Below, piece after piece: positions 8,012-17,425 of a stretch of 64,000 bases of DNA. Under the pieces are notes generated by a model. It was not told the DNA's origin, searched no databases, and saw only the letters and a program-made list of their open reading frames with translations. The stretch lies in the NCBI RefSeq assembly GCF_000179555.1, contig NZ_AECZ01000013.1:1-64000 (forward strand). The letters are read 5' to 3'. This DNA comes from Solidesulfovibrio fructosivorans JJ]. Its GTDB lineage: Bacteria; Desulfobacterota; Desulfovibrionia; Desulfovibrionales; Desulfovibrionaceae. The translations under genes were made by a program, and so were the position numbers. Numbering within the stretch: position 1 is the stretch's first letter; each line of letters opens with the position of its first letter.

Positions 8012-9493
8012 TTAGAACTTGTAGGTCAGGCCGCAGGCGACTTTCCAGGCGTCGCCCTCGCGGGACTTGGCGGCCAGGCGGTGCCCCCAGACGCTCGTCT
8101 GGAACTGGCCGTGGGCCCAGCCGGTCTCGAGGACGGCGGCCAGGTTCTCATAGATCATGTACTTGGTGTCGAAGTTGACGCCCATGGCGAACTCGTTGGA
8201 GGTCAGGTCGCGCCCCATTTCAAAGTAGGGGTTGCTGCCCAGGGCCGCGTTGACCGCGCGAATGGCCGCCGGATTGTTGTTGCCGTGGATGTAGGTGTAG
8301 GTCAGGCGATGGGTCAGCTTCTCGACGAACGAGATGTTGTCCAGAGAAGCGCCGAGGCCCCAGGCGCCGACCGGGTTCATGCCCATGTTCGAGTTCTTGG
8401 CCAGCACTTGGCTGTCGTCGAACAGGAAGCTGTTGCCCGGACCCCAGTTGCTGCGGATCTGGGGCATGCGCTCGGAGCCGTTGTAGTTGGAGTGATCCTC
8501 GCCGGTGGACCACCAGCCGAAGACCTTGGGCGTCAGGACGTCCCAGCCGGTGTACTCGGCACCGGCATCGAGGAACCAGCCCTCGCGCTTGCTCTTCTTG
8601 CGGTCGGACTGGGCGCCGGCGCCGTAGATCACGTCGGCGTAGAACTTGACCGGGTCAAGGGCGGTCACCTCGAACGCGCCGCCGGCCCACCAGTAGGCGT
8701 TCTGGTCGTTTTTCCACAGGGCCGGGGTCATGAAGGTGCCGGCGGAAACCAGGTTCTCGGCGAAGCTCTGCGAGCTGAAGGTCGAGCTGCCGGCGGTGAA
8801 GTAGCCGGCGTTCTTGCCGGCCACGGCGATCATGCCCCACGGCGTGGCCTTGAAGCCTTCGAGGGTGATGGGCAGGGCCAGGAAGTAGGCGTCCAGCTCA
8901 TCGGCCACCTGGGTGGTGGTGGTGTCGTAGGTGCGGTTGGTGTCGATCAGGCGGCCGAAACCGGCGAGCACGGCCAGGGTGTTGTCGATCAGCGGGGCCT
9001 TGACGGTCAGGGCGGCGATGCGGTCGCCGCCGAAGACCGGCGAACCGTAGAACATGTTGCTGATCGGCAGGTCGATGTCCTGCAGGCCGGCGGTGATCTC
9101 GGCCGAGCAGCCCGGGAACTTGAACTGCAGGTAGGCCTGGTACACGGCGATGGCCACGGCCGGGTTGGCGGCGGTCAGGGTGCCGTGGCCCCAGGTGTCT
9201 TCCACCTTGATGCCCAGTCTGAACTTCACGGCCTCGTTGGCCACGAAGTCGGTGCGCAGGCGAAAACGTTCCCAGATCTCGAAGCGGTCTTCGGTCTTGG
9301 TGCCGGCGTGGGCATAGGTCGGGGTGTTGGACGTCCAGGAGGCGTTGTTCCAACCGGTGTAATTGTGCTCGGCAAAGAAGACGCCGTAGACGCGGGCGTC
9401 GCCGGTCATCTTCACCTCGGTGGCCGCCCGGGCGCTGGTGAAGGCTCCCAGAACGAACACCGCCGCAAGTGCGATGCTCCAAATGCGTTTCAT
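8012..9493 (-). CDS. Outer-membrane homotrimeric porin, Desulfovibrio type (paralogue 1)
   Basis: A 493-residue protein with a cleavable signal (MKRIWSIALAAVFVLGAF..ARA) and mature start near ATEVKMTGDARVYG. The rest is a beta-rich, aromatic sequence of alternating strands ending in LTYKF; a C-terminal Phe is the outer-membrane insertion signal. Highly conserved blocks shared with the next three genes include DRFEIWERFRLRTDF, VKFRLGIKVEDTWGHG and WWSTGED. The start at 9493 was chosen for the strong GGAGGAAGG site just upstream. It probably forms a general diffusion pore; substrate preference cannot be read. Confidence 0.9.
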   Translation of the reverse strand: MKRIWSIALAAVFVLGAFTSARAATEVKMTGDARVYGVFFAEHNYTGWNNASWTSNTPTYAHAGTKTEDRFEIWERFRLRTDFVANEAVKFRLGIKVEDTWGHGTLTAANPAVAIAVYQAYLQFKFPGCSAEITAGLQDIDLPISNMFYGSPVFGGDRIAALTVKAPLIDNTLAVLAGFGRLIDTNRTYDTTTTQVADELDAYFLALPITLEGFKATPWGMIAVAGKNAGYFTAGSSTFSSQSFAENLVSAGTFMTPALWKNDQNAYWWAGGAFEVTALDPVKFYADVIYGAGAQSDRKKSKREGWFLDAGAEYTGWDVLTPKVFGWWSTGEDHSNYNGSERMPQIRSNWGPGNSFLFDDSQVLAKNSNMGMNPVGAWGLGASLDNISFVEKLTHRLTYTYIHGNNNPAAIRAVNAALGSNPYFEMGRDLTSNEFAMGVNFDTKYMIYENLAAVLETGWAHGQFQTSVWGHRLAAKSREGDAWKVACGLTYKF

Positions 9494-9700
9494 GATTCCT
9501 TCCTCCGGAAAAGCGGTTTTTATCGGGAAACCGAGGCGCATGTGGACCGGAGAAGGGCGAGTCCTCCGGCGATCACGAGTTTGTATTACAGGGTGTTTAT
9601 GGACTCAGCAATGGGGGGTGTGTATATATATTAGACAAAAGTTAAAAAATTTTTACTCATTACTAAAGCGTAATGTTATTATTTCACAGGGCATAAAAAA
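9494..9700. other. Inter-porin spacer with AT-rich promoter region
   Basis: The stretch 9595-9680 is strikingly AT-rich against the GC-rich background (runs such as TATATATATTAGAC and TTAAAAAATTTTT). It probably holds the promoter of porin 1 on the minus strand, but no box pair with good spacing was assigned. Similar AT-rich blocks precede porins 2 and 3 (around 11300-11370 and 12970-13080). Confidence 0.4.
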
Positions 9701-9724
9701 AGCCGGGACCCGAAGGCCCCGGCT
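9701..9724 (-). terminator. Rho-independent terminator of porin 2
   Basis: Stem AGCCGGGACC/GGCCCCGGCT with one mismatch, loop CGAA, followed on the minus strand by seven T. Same design as the porin 1 terminator. Confidence 0.9.
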
Positions 9725-9753
9725 TGCCCGCCGGACACCACGAACAAGGACAG

Positions 9754-11214
9754 CTAGAACTTGTAGTTCAAGCCGAAGGCAACCTTCCAGGAGTCGGCGC
9801 TACGGGCGCGCTCGGCCAGGCGATGGCCCCAGACGCTGGTCTGGAACTGGCCGTGGGCCCAGCCGGTTTCCAGAACGGCGGCCAGGTTTTCGTAGATCAT
9901 GTACTTGGAGTCGAGGTTGACGCCCATGACGTATTCCTCGGCCGTCAGGTCGCGCCCCATCCGGAAGTAGGGGTTATTGCCGAGAGAGGTGTTGAGGTAG
10001 CGGAGGGCCTTGGCAGAGTTGGTGCCGCGCACGTAGGTGTAGGTCACGCGGCTGGTCAGCTTCTCCACGAAGGAAATGTTGTCGAGGGAAGCGCCAATGC
10101 CCCAGTTGCCCACGGGCGACACGCCCATGTTGGATTCCTTGCCCAGGATCTGGGTGTCGTCGAACAGGAAGCTGTTGCCCGCGCCCCAGCTGGAGTGGAT
10201 GTAGGCCATGCGCTCGGAGCCGTTGCGGGTGGAGCCGTCCTCGCCGGTGGACCACCAGCCGAAGGCCTTGGGCGTCAGGACGTCCCAGCCGGTGTACTCG
10301 AGGCCGGCGTCGAGGAACCAGCCTTCGCGCTTGTTCTTTTTGCGGTCGGACTGGGCGCCGGCGCCGTAGATCACGTCGGCGTAGAGCCTGACCGGGTCGA
10401 GGGCGGTCACTTCGAAGGAGCCGCCGACCCACCAGTAGGCGTTCTGGTTGTTCTTCCAGCCGGTCGGGGTCATGAAATCGCCGGCGGAGACGATGTTCTG
10501 GCCGAAACCGGTGCTCCAGTAGTTGGCGTCGGAACCGGCCACGCCCACCATGCCCCACGGGGTGACCTTGAAGCCGTCCACCGTGACGGGCAGGGCCAGG
10601 AAGTAGACGTCGAACTCGTCGGCGACCTGGGTGGTGGTGGTGTCATAAGTGCGGTTGGTGTCGATGGCGCGGCCGAAACCGGCGAGCAGACCCAGGGTGT
10701 TGTCGATCAACGGGGCCTTGATGGTCAGCGCGGCCATGCGGTCGCCGCCGAAAACCGGCGAGGTGTTGAACAGGGAGGAGTGGGGCAGGTCGAGGTCCTG
10801 GAGGCCCGCCGTCACTTCGACGGCGCAGTTCGGCAGCTTGAACTGCAGGTAGGCCTGGTAGACGGAGATGGCCACGGTCGAGTTGGCGGCGGTCAGGGTG
10901 CCGTGACCCCAGGTGTCCTCCACCTTGATGCCGAGTCTGAACTTCACGGCTTCGTTGGCCACGAAGTCGGAGCGCAGGCGGAACCGTTCCCAAAGCTGGA
11001 ACCGGTCCTCGGTCTTGGTTCCGGAGTGGCCCCAGCTGCCGGGATTGGATCCGGACCAGGAGGCCGTATTCCAGCCCGTGAAGTTATGGTTGGCGAAATA
11101 GACGCCATAAATGCGGGAGTCACCCGTCATTTTGACTTCCGTCGACGCATTGGCCGCGGCCGCGGCCCCGAGCAACAGCGTGGCGAAGCACACCAGCAAG
11201 ACAAGACGCTTCAT
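9754..11214 (-). CDS. Outer-membrane homotrimeric porin, Desulfovibrio type (paralogue 2)
   Basis: A 486-residue paralogue of the porin at 8012. The signal peptide (MKRLVLLVCFATLLLGAAAA) is followed by STEVKMTGDSRIYG, and the protein ends LNYKF. It keeps the conserved blocks (DRFQLWERFRLRSDF, VEDTWGHGTLTAANS, GSERMAYIHS) and differs mostly in presumed loops: an NPGSWGHSG insert after the first strand and a short segment near SDANYWSTGFGQN. The ATG at 11214 has GAGGAAGG upstream. It has its own promoter region and terminator, so it is a separate transcription unit. Confidence 0.9.
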   Translation of the reverse strand: MKRLVLLVCFATLLLGAAAAANASTEVKMTGDSRIYGVYFANHNFTGWNTASWSGSNPGSWGHSGTKTEDRFQLWERFRLRSDFVANEAVKFRLGIKVEDTWGHGTLTAANSTVAISVYQAYLQFKLPNCAVEVTAGLQDLDLPHSSLFNTSPVFGGDRMAALTIKAPLIDNTLGLLAGFGRAIDTNRTYDTTTTQVADEFDVYFLALPVTVDGFKVTPWGMVGVAGSDANYWSTGFGQNIVSAGDFMTPTGWKNNQNAYWWVGGSFEVTALDPVRLYADVIYGAGAQSDRKKNKREGWFLDAGLEYTGWDVLTPKAFGWWSTGEDGSTRNGSERMAYIHSSWGAGNSFLFDDTQILGKESNMGVSPVGNWGIGASLDNISFVEKLTSRVTYTYVRGTNSAKALRYLNTSLGNNPYFRMGRDLTAEEYVMGVNLDSKYMIYENLAAVLETGWAHGQFQTSVWGHRLAERARSADSWKVAFGLNYKF

Positions 11215-11411
11215 GAATCCTTCCTCTTCGTTCATATGTTGGCAATACATCCGGCGAGAGTCCCAACGGTGCGGAACATGTCGCCCGTGTAATTCATTTT
11301 TTAGTTGAAATGTTGGAATCGATTATTATTTCAGAGTATTGTCACATACGTCACAGAAAAATAATGAAATCGTGATGGGTGATGCGTGCACGGGGACGCG
11401 GCCACAAAAAA

Positions 11412-11435
11412 GGCCGGGACCCGAAGGTCCCGGCC
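11412..11435 (-). terminator. Rho-independent terminator of porin 3
   Basis: Perfect 10-bp stem GGCCGGGACC/GGTCCCGGCC, loop CGAA, followed on the minus strand by seven T. Confidence 0.9.
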
Positions 11436-11464
11436 GAGGCGTCGGGAGGTTGGCGCCGCTCGAA

Positions 11465-12880
11465 CTAGAACTTGTAGGTCAGGCCGAAGGCGACCTTCCA
11501 AGCATCGCCCTCGCGGGCCTGCTGGGTCAGGCGATGACCCCAGATGCTGGTCTTGAATTCGCCGTGGGACCAACCGGTCTCGAGGACGGCGGCCAGGTTT
11601 TCGTAGATCATGTACTTGGTGTCGAAGTTGACCGCGACGAGGTACTCGTCCATGGCCAGGTCACGACCCATCTGATAGTAGGAGTTGGTGCCAAGGGCGT
11701 AGTTGAGGTTGCGGATGGCCTTGGCGCTGTTGTTGCCGTGCAGGTAGGTGAAGGTGAGGATGTGGGTCAGCTTCTCGATGAACGAGATGTTGTTCAGAGA
11801 AGCGCCCAGGCCCCAGGCACCCACCGGGTTGACGCCCATGTTGGATTCCTTGCCGAGCTCCTGCGAATCGTCGAACAGGAAGCTGTTGCCCGGGCCCCAG
11901 TTGGGCACCACGATGGGCATACGCTCGGAACCGTTGCGGGTGGAGCTGTCTTCACCGGTGGACCACCAGCCGAAGACCTGCGGGGTCAGGACGTCCCAAC
12001 CGGTGTACTCGATGCCGAGGTCGAGGAACCAGCCCTGACGCTTGGCGGCCTTGCGGTCGCTCTGGGCGCCGGCGCCGTAGATCACGTCGGCATAGAAGTT
12101 GACCGGATCGAGAGCGGTCACCTCGAAGGTGCCGCCAGCCCACCAGTAGGCGTTCTGGTTGTTCTTCCAGCCGTTCAGGTAGGAACCGGCGGAAACCAGG
12201 TACTCGAGGAAGCCGGCATCGCCGTAATCGGCGTCCCTACCGGCAACGCCGACGACGCCCCACGGGGTCGCCTTGAAACCATTCAAGGTGATGGGCAGAG
12301 CCAGCAGGTAGACGTCGAACTCGTCGTCGACCTGGGTGGTGGTGGTGTCGTAGGTGCGGTTGGTGTCGATCATGCGGGCGAAGCCGGCGGTCACGGCCAG
12401 GGTGTCCTTGATCAGCGGGGCGCTCACGACCAGAGCCGCGGCGCGGTCGCCGCCGAACACGACGGAGTCGTTAAAAAACGAGCTCGTCGGGAAGGACAGG
12501 TCCTGCAGGCCGGCGGTCACCTGGACGTCGCAATCCGGCAGCTTGAACTGCAGGTAAGCCTGGTAGACGGAGATGGCGACGGCCGGGTTGGCGGCGGTCA
12601 GGGTGCCATGACCCCAGACGTCCTCAACCTTGATGCCCAGACGGAACTTCACGGCCTCGTTGGCCACGAAGTCGGAGCGCAGGCGAAAACGCTCCCAGAT
12701 CTGGAAACGGTCTTCGGTCTGGGTGGCGCTGGCATTCCAGCCCGTGTAGTTGTGGTTGGCGAAAAACACGCCGTAGACGCGGGCGTCACCGGTCATCTTG
12801 ACCTCGGTGGCGGCCGAGGCGACGCTGGCGATGCCCAGGATCAGGGCGGCCAGGGTGGCCAGGATGGCAAAACGTTTCAT
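11465..12880 (-). CDS. Outer-membrane homotrimeric porin, Desulfovibrio type (paralogue 3)
   Basis: A 471-residue paralogue and the shortest of the four; it lacks the Gly/Ser-rich insert after the first strand (goes straight from YTGWNASATQ to TEDRF). The signal peptide ends ASVASA, and the protein ends LTYKF. One region has diverged towards paralogue 4 (FFNDSVVFGGDRAAALV, compared with FFTDSVVFGGDRAAALV there), so paralogues 3 and 4 look like the closest pair. The ATG at 12880 follows a GAGGAAGG site. Expressed separately, judged by its own terminator. Confidence 0.9.
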   Translation of the reverse strand: MKRFAILATLAALILGIASVASAATEVKMTGDARVYGVFFANHNYTGWNASATQTEDRFQIWERFRLRSDFVANEAVKFRLGIKVEDVWGHGTLTAANPAVAISVYQAYLQFKLPDCDVQVTAGLQDLSFPTSSFFNDSVVFGGDRAAALVVSAPLIKDTLAVTAGFARMIDTNRTYDTTTTQVDDEFDVYLLALPITLNGFKATPWGVVGVAGRDADYGDAGFLEYLVSAGSYLNGWKNNQNAYWWAGGTFEVTALDPVNFYADVIYGAGAQSDRKAAKRQGWFLDLGIEYTGWDVLTPQVFGWWSTGEDSSTRNGSERMPIVVPNWGPGNSFLFDDSQELGKESNMGVNPVGAWGLGASLNNISFIEKLTHILTFTYLHGNNSAKAIRNLNYALGTNSYYQMGRDLAMDEYLVAVNFDTKYMIYENLAAVLETGWSHGEFKTSIWGHRLTQQAREGDAWKVAFGLTYKF

Positions 12881-13082
12881 AGATTCCTTCCTCCTCAAAG
12901 TTGCGCGTAAAACGCTGCGCGTTCCCGACGCCGTGAAACGGGTGGCGTCCCGTTCCATCTCACGACTATGAGAAGAATTACATAATTGCAACCCCAAAAG
13001 AGCGTTTTTTTCGTAAAAGTTTAAATTTTTTTACGCGCCGTGCCAAAGTCGCCGTTATAATCCGTAGTCATTAAATAAAAAA

Positions 13083-13110
13083 AAGGCCGGGGTCACGAGA
13101 CCCCGGCCTT
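13083..13110 (-). terminator. Rho-independent terminator of porin 4
   Basis: 12-bp perfect stem AAGGCCGGGGTC/GACCCCGGCCTT with loop ACGA, followed on the minus strand by a run of T. Confidence 0.9.
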
Positions 13111-13135
13111 GTGGCCGTTGGTGGGATGCCTTTCG

Positions 13136-14614
13136 CTAGAACTTGTAGGTCAGGCCGAAAGCGACCTTCCAGGCGTCGCCCTCACGGGACTTCTCGGCCA
13201 GACGGTGGCCCCAGACACTGCTCTGGAACTCGCCGTGGGCCCAGCCGGTCTCCATGACGGCGGCCAAGTTCTCGTAGATCTGATAGGTCGTGTCGAAGTT
13301 GGCGCTGACGATGTACTCGTTGTCGGTCAGGTCACGCCCCATGGTGAAGTAGGGGTTGCTGCCCATGTAGGTGTTCAGGTAGCGGATGGCCTTGGCCGAG
13401 TTGTTGCCGCGCAAGTACACGAAGGTCAGGCGGTTGCTGAGCTTCTCGATGAAGCTGATGTTGTTGAGCGAAGCGCCGAGGCCCATGGAGCCGATGGGGT
13501 TGACGCCCATGTTGCCCTGCTTGACCAGGTCCTGGGAGCAGTCGAACAGGAAGCTGTTGCCCGGACCCCAGTTGGACAGGATCGAAGGCATGCGCTCGGA
13601 GCCGTTGCGGGTGGACTTGTCCTCACCGGTGGACCACCAGGCGAAGACCTGCGGGGTCACGACGTCGAAGCCGGTGTATTCCGCGCCGGCGTCGATGAAC
13701 CAGCCTTCGCGGCTGTTCTTCTTGCGGTCGTTCTTGTTGCCGGCGCCGTAGATCACGTCGGCGTAGAGCTTGACCGGGTCAAGTGCGGTGACCTCGAAGG
13801 TGCCGCCGGCCCACCAGTAGGCGTTCTGGGCGTTGCGGAAACCGGACGGGGCCATGAACGTGCCGGCGGACAGCAGGCTGTCGGCGAAGCTCGAGTTGGG
13901 GCCGTAGGAACCGGCGGTGAAGTAGTTGGCGTCACGACCGGCCACGGCGACGGCGCCCCACGGGGTGGCCTTGAAACCGTCCAGGGTGATGGGCAGGGCC
14001 AGGAAATAGGCGTCCAGCTCATCGGCCACCTGGGTGGTGGTGGTGTCGTAGGTACGGTTTCTATCCAGCATGCGGGCGAAGCCGGCGGTGACGGCCAGGG
14101 TGTTGTCGATCAACGGCGCGTTGATCACCAGGGCCGCGGCGCGGTCGCCGCCGAACACCACTGAATCCGTGAAGAAGGCGTTTTCAGGCAGGGACAGGTC
14201 CTGGAGACCGGCGGTCACTTCGGCGGCGCAGCCCGGCAGCTTGAACTGCAGGTAGGCCTGGTAGACCTGGATGGCCACTTCCGGGTTGGCGGCGGTGAAG
14301 GTGCCATGGCCCCAGGTGTCCTGGATCTTGATGCCCAGTCTGAATTTCACGGCTTCGTTGGCGACGAAGTCGGAACGCAGGCGAAAGCGTTCCCAGATCT
14401 GGAACCGGTCTTCGGTCTGGGTGCCGGCAGGGGTGTAGGAACCGGAGTTGTTGTTCCAGGAGCCGGTGCTCCAGCCGGTGAAGTTCTGGTTGGCGTTAAA
14501 CGTGCCATACACGAACGCGTCGCCCGTCATCTTCACTTCTGTGGCGGCGGACGCGGCCACGACGCTGCCCGCCACAAGGGCGAGCGCGATGGCCAACAGG
14601 CCTAAACGTTTCAT
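13136..14614 (-). CDS. Outer-membrane homotrimeric porin, Desulfovibrio type (paralogue 4)
   Basis: A 492-residue paralogue, first in the direction of the array. The signal peptide ends VVAASA and is followed by ATEVKMTGDAFVYGTF. It ends LTYKF. Two cysteines are seen in the mature protein: one in KLPGCAAEV, shared in position with the other paralogues, and one in FDCSQDLV where the others have FDDSQ/T. The ATG at 14614 follows GGAGGAAGG. Like the others it is flanked by a private terminator. Confidence 0.9.
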   Translation of the reverse strand: MKRLGLLAIALALVAGSVVAASAATEVKMTGDAFVYGTFNANQNFTGWSTGSWNNNSGSYTPAGTQTEDRFQIWERFRLRSDFVANEAVKFRLGIKIQDTWGHGTFTAANPEVAIQVYQAYLQFKLPGCAAEVTAGLQDLSLPENAFFTDSVVFGGDRAAALVINAPLIDNTLAVTAGFARMLDRNRTYDTTTTQVADELDAYFLALPITLDGFKATPWGAVAVAGRDANYFTAGSYGPNSSFADSLLSAGTFMAPSGFRNAQNAYWWAGGTFEVTALDPVKLYADVIYGAGNKNDRKKNSREGWFIDAGAEYTGFDVVTPQVFAWWSTGEDKSTRNGSERMPSILSNWGPGNSFLFDCSQDLVKQGNMGVNPIGSMGLGASLNNISFIEKLSNRLTFVYLRGNNSAKAIRYLNTYMGSNPYFTMGRDLTDNEYIVSANFDTTYQIYENLAAVMETGWAHGEFQSSVWGHRLAEKSREGDAWKVAFGLTYKF

Positions 14615-14802
14615 AAATCCTTCCTCCTTTGCGGAAATGCGGTCCACACCGAACGGCCGCCACGCTGGACCCGGCTGGCGAAGCCAAGTCCAGGCACGGC
14701 GGTCGTCAGGCTACGCCTTTGTTACAAGCTTGGGCAAGAAGGGTTATGTAGCTAATCAATTGAAATTATTGGATGCAGCATTACAGATCGGTAACATATT
14801 TC

Positions 14803-16506
14803 TCAAGACGCGCCGCCGACGTCGCGCAATCGTAACTCGATCTCGGGCACACCGGAGAAATAGGTGATCTTCGGCGAGAAGGCGACGCGCACCGTTGCCC
14901 CCTTCGGCCGGGTCCCCACTTCGCCGGCCATGCCCCAGCCCTTGCCGCGCAGGGTGATGCCGGCTCCGGGATCGCGCAGAGTCAGGGCGACGTGATTTTG
15001 TCCGAAGGGCCTCGTGGCCACCACCGACACCGGCGGCGAGGCGAAGACCGGCTCGGGGTTGCCGCAGCCGAAGGGCTCCATCAACCCGATTTCCCGGATA
15101 AACGTCGCCGTGACTCCGTCGAAGGCAAGCTCGGCGTCCACGGTCAGCGAAGGCGTCGGCAGGGTGGGGCCAAGGGCCCTGGCCGCCGCCTCGTCGAAAC
15201 GGCGGGTCAAAAGCGCCAGATTGTCCGGTTCGATGGACAGGCCCGCCGCCTGCCGATGCCCGCCGAAGGTGCGCAACACATCCTGTATTTCGGTCAAAAG
15301 CCCGTGCAGGTCGCATTCCGGGATGGAGCGGCCCGAGCCCTTGAGCACGCCCTTGGCCTCGTCGGCGGTGAGGATCAGCGTCGGGCGGTAGCGGCGCTCG
15401 GCCACCCGCGAGGCCACGATGCCGATGACGCCCTGGTGCCAGTGCGGCGCGAACAGGGTCAGGCCGTGGCCGTTCGGACTGGCATCGGCCTGGGCCAGCG
15501 CCTCGGTCAGGATGGCGTCCTCCTCGGCCCGGCGGCGGGCGTTTTCCGCGTCGAGGTCGGCGGCGAGGGGCCGGGCCACGTCGAGGTCCGGGGCGAGGAG
15601 CAGGTCGAGGGCCGCGTCGGGGCGGCCCATGCGGCCGGCGGCGTTGATGCGGGGGGCCAGGCCGAAGGTCACCTGGGACGCGCCGAGGGTCGCCTTGGGG
15701 TTGTGCCCGCTGACTTCCTTCAGGGCATGGACGCCGGGACGGCGCGCCTCGGCCAGAAGGAGCAGGCCGTTTTTGGCCAGGATGCGGTTGGGGCCGCGAA
15801 GGGGCACCACGTCGGCCAGGGTGCCGAGCGCCACAAGGTCGAGCAGGCGGCGCACGTCGCTTGGCTCCCCGGGCAAGAGCCGGTTGATGGCGGCGACCAG
15901 GAAAAAGGCCACGCCAACTCCCGCCAGATCGGTTCCCGGGCCGTCGGCGAGCTTGGGATCGACCACGGCGTCGGCCGGCGGCAGTTCGGGCCCGGGCAGG
16001 TGGTGGTCGGTGACGATGACGGCAAGGCCCAGTTCCTTGGCCCGGGCCACGGCCTCCACGCCGCCGATGCCGCAGTCCACGGTGACCAGGACCTGCGCGC
16101 CCTCGCCCGCGAGCGCTTCGATGCCGGGGATGTTGAGGCCGTAGCCCTCGGCCGCCCGCTCGGGCAGCCGCCAGAGCGGGGCGTAGCCGCGCTCGCGCAG
16201 GAAGTCCACGAGCAGCGCCGTGGCCGTGATGCCGTCCACGTCGTAATCGCCCCAGACGGCCACCTTCTTGCCCTGGGCGAGGCTTTGGGCCAAAAGCGCG
16301 GCCGCCGCGTCCATGCCCGGGATCGCGCCGGGGGCCATGAGGCGGCGCAGGCCCGGGGACAGGTAGGCGTCCATGGCTTCGGCGGTGGTCAGGCCGCGCC
16401 GGTAAAGCAGGGCGGCCAGGGTCGGGGAGACGCCGAGGGCGTCGGCCAGGACGTCGGCCGTTTGAGGCGCGACATCGGCGGTGGGGAAAATCCAGCGTTT
16501 GGGCAC
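14803..16506 (-). CDS. recJ: Single-stranded-DNA-specific exonuclease RecJ
   Basis: A 567-residue 5'-3' ssDNA exonuclease of the DHH phosphoesterase family, used in recombination and mismatch repair. Metal-binding motifs are intact: WGDYDVDGITATALL, VDCGIGG and VTDHHLPG, with the DHHA1 region (INAAGRMGRPDAAL) and a C-terminal OB-like part. Length is usual. A GTG at 16506 (protein begins VPKRW) was preferred because GGAG sits five bases upstream; an ATG at 16557 is the alternative. Last gene of the long minus-strand cluster, 58 bp after the HDOD gene. Confidence 0.93.
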   Translation of the reverse strand: MPKRWIFPTADVAPQTADVLADALGVSPTLAALLYRRGLTTAEAMDAYLSPGLRRLMAPGAIPGMDAAAALLAQSLAQGKKVAVWGDYDVDGITATALLVDFLRERGYAPLWRLPERAAEGYGLNIPGIEALAGEGAQVLVTVDCGIGGVEAVARAKELGLAVIVTDHHLPGPELPPADAVVDPKLADGPGTDLAGVGVAFFLVAAINRLLPGEPSDVRRLLDLVALGTLADVVPLRGPNRILAKNGLLLLAEARRPGVHALKEVSGHNPKATLGASQVTFGLAPRINAAGRMGRPDAALDLLLAPDLDVARPLAADLDAENARRRAEEDAILTEALAQADASPNGHGLTLFAPHWHQGVIGIVASRVAERRYRPTLILTADEAKGVLKGSGRSIPECDLHGLLTEIQDVLRTFGGHRQAAGLSIEPDNLALLTRRFDEAAARALGPTLPTPSLTVDAELAFDGVTATFIREIGLMEPFGCGNPEPVFASPPVSVVATRPFGQNHVALTLRDPGAGITLRGKGWGMAGEVGTRPKGATVRVAFSPKITYFSGVPEIELRLRDVGGAS

Positions 16507-16564
16507 GATCACTCCGAAGGAAAAAACGATGATGCCCGGGCCGGCCGGGCAAGGCAAGGGGGAC

Positions 16565-17425
16565 TCAGGCGAGCGCGGCGGCCAAAAGCCCGGGCTGGCG
16601 CGCGGCCAGGGCCGAGTCGGTCGCCTCCCGGGCCGTGTCCGGCTTGATGCCGACGCCGGGGGCCAAGGGGGCGATCCGGTCCCCGTCGGGAAGGGGGTGT
16701 CCGGTGCGCTCGTGCACGCAAGCGTCGGCCAAGCCCAGCAGCCGGCAGGGCTCGGAATGCTCCGGGGCGGCGTCCGGGGCGTGGTGCCAGTTGACGGGTT
16801 CGGTGAGCCTCGGCGGCAGGTTCCAGGAGGCGAGCACCATGGCCCCGATCAGGCCGTGGTCCAGGCCCCAGTGGAGCTCCTCGGCCTCGTGCCAGGCCAG
16901 TGGGCCCGCCGCGACGAGGCGCGCCTCGGCCAGCCAGTCGTCCGGCCGGTACAGGGCCGTGATGAGCTTGCCAAGGTCGTGGAGCACGCCGGCGGTGAAG
17001 GCGTCGTCCGGGTCCATGACGCCGGTTTCCCGGGCCAGTTCCATGGCCGCCACGGCAACCGAGAGCTGGTGCTCGAGATAGGGGGAAAGGGCGAAGCCCG
17101 GAGGCAGGGGGCGGGCCGAGGCCAGTCCGCGCATGCCGAGCGCCAGGATCAGGCCGCGCACTTCCCGAAGCCCGAGCACGGCCACGGCCCGGGCCACCGT
17201 GCCGACCTCGGCCTGCAAGCCGTAAAAAGCGGAATTGGCGAGTCCCAGCATCCGGGCCGAAAGGCCCTGGTCCTCGGCGATGGCGTCGGCGATGGCCTCG
17301 AGGGGCGAGGCGCCGTTTTCATCGGTCAGGCGGAACAGTCGGGTGAGCAGGGCCGGGGAGAAAGGCAGGTCGTCGCGGACGGCGGGCAGCTCAAGCAGAA
17401 ACCGTTGCGCCCGTTCCTGATTCAT
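16565..17425 (-). CDS. HDOD-domain protein
   Basis: A 286-residue cytoplasmic protein dominated by an HDOD domain: LGLANSAFYG, VAVLGLREVRGLILALG, AGVLHDLGKLI and the late VNWHHAPDAAPEH. HDOD proteins are metal-site-related to HD phosphohydrolases but usually lack hydrolase activity and act as regulatory scaffolds in signalling. The ATG overlaps the TGA of the TPR gene upstream by 4 bp (ATGA), so the two are coupled. Its role is not predictable beyond signalling. Confidence 0.85.
   Translation of the reverse strand: MNQERAQRFLLELPAVRDDLPFSPALLTRLFRLTDENGASPLEAIADAIAEDQGLSARMLGLANSAFYGLQAEVGTVARAVAVLGLREVRGLILALGMRGLASARPLPPGFALSPYLEHQLSVAVAAMELARETGVMDPDDAFTAGVLHDLGKLITALYRPDDWLAEARLVAAGPLAWHEAEELHWGLDHGLIGAMVLASWNLPPRLTEPVNWHHAPDAAPEHSEPCRLLGLADACVHERTGHPLPDGDRIAPLAPGVGIKPDTAREATDSALAARQPGLLAAALA

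Noticed and set aside
8081-9634. Long open frames antisense to the porin genes (also 9724-11292, 11339-12910, 13109-14164)
   Set aside because: They mirror the high-GC porin coding strand, are Gly/Val/His-rich, have no ribosome sites and repeat only because the porins are paralogues.
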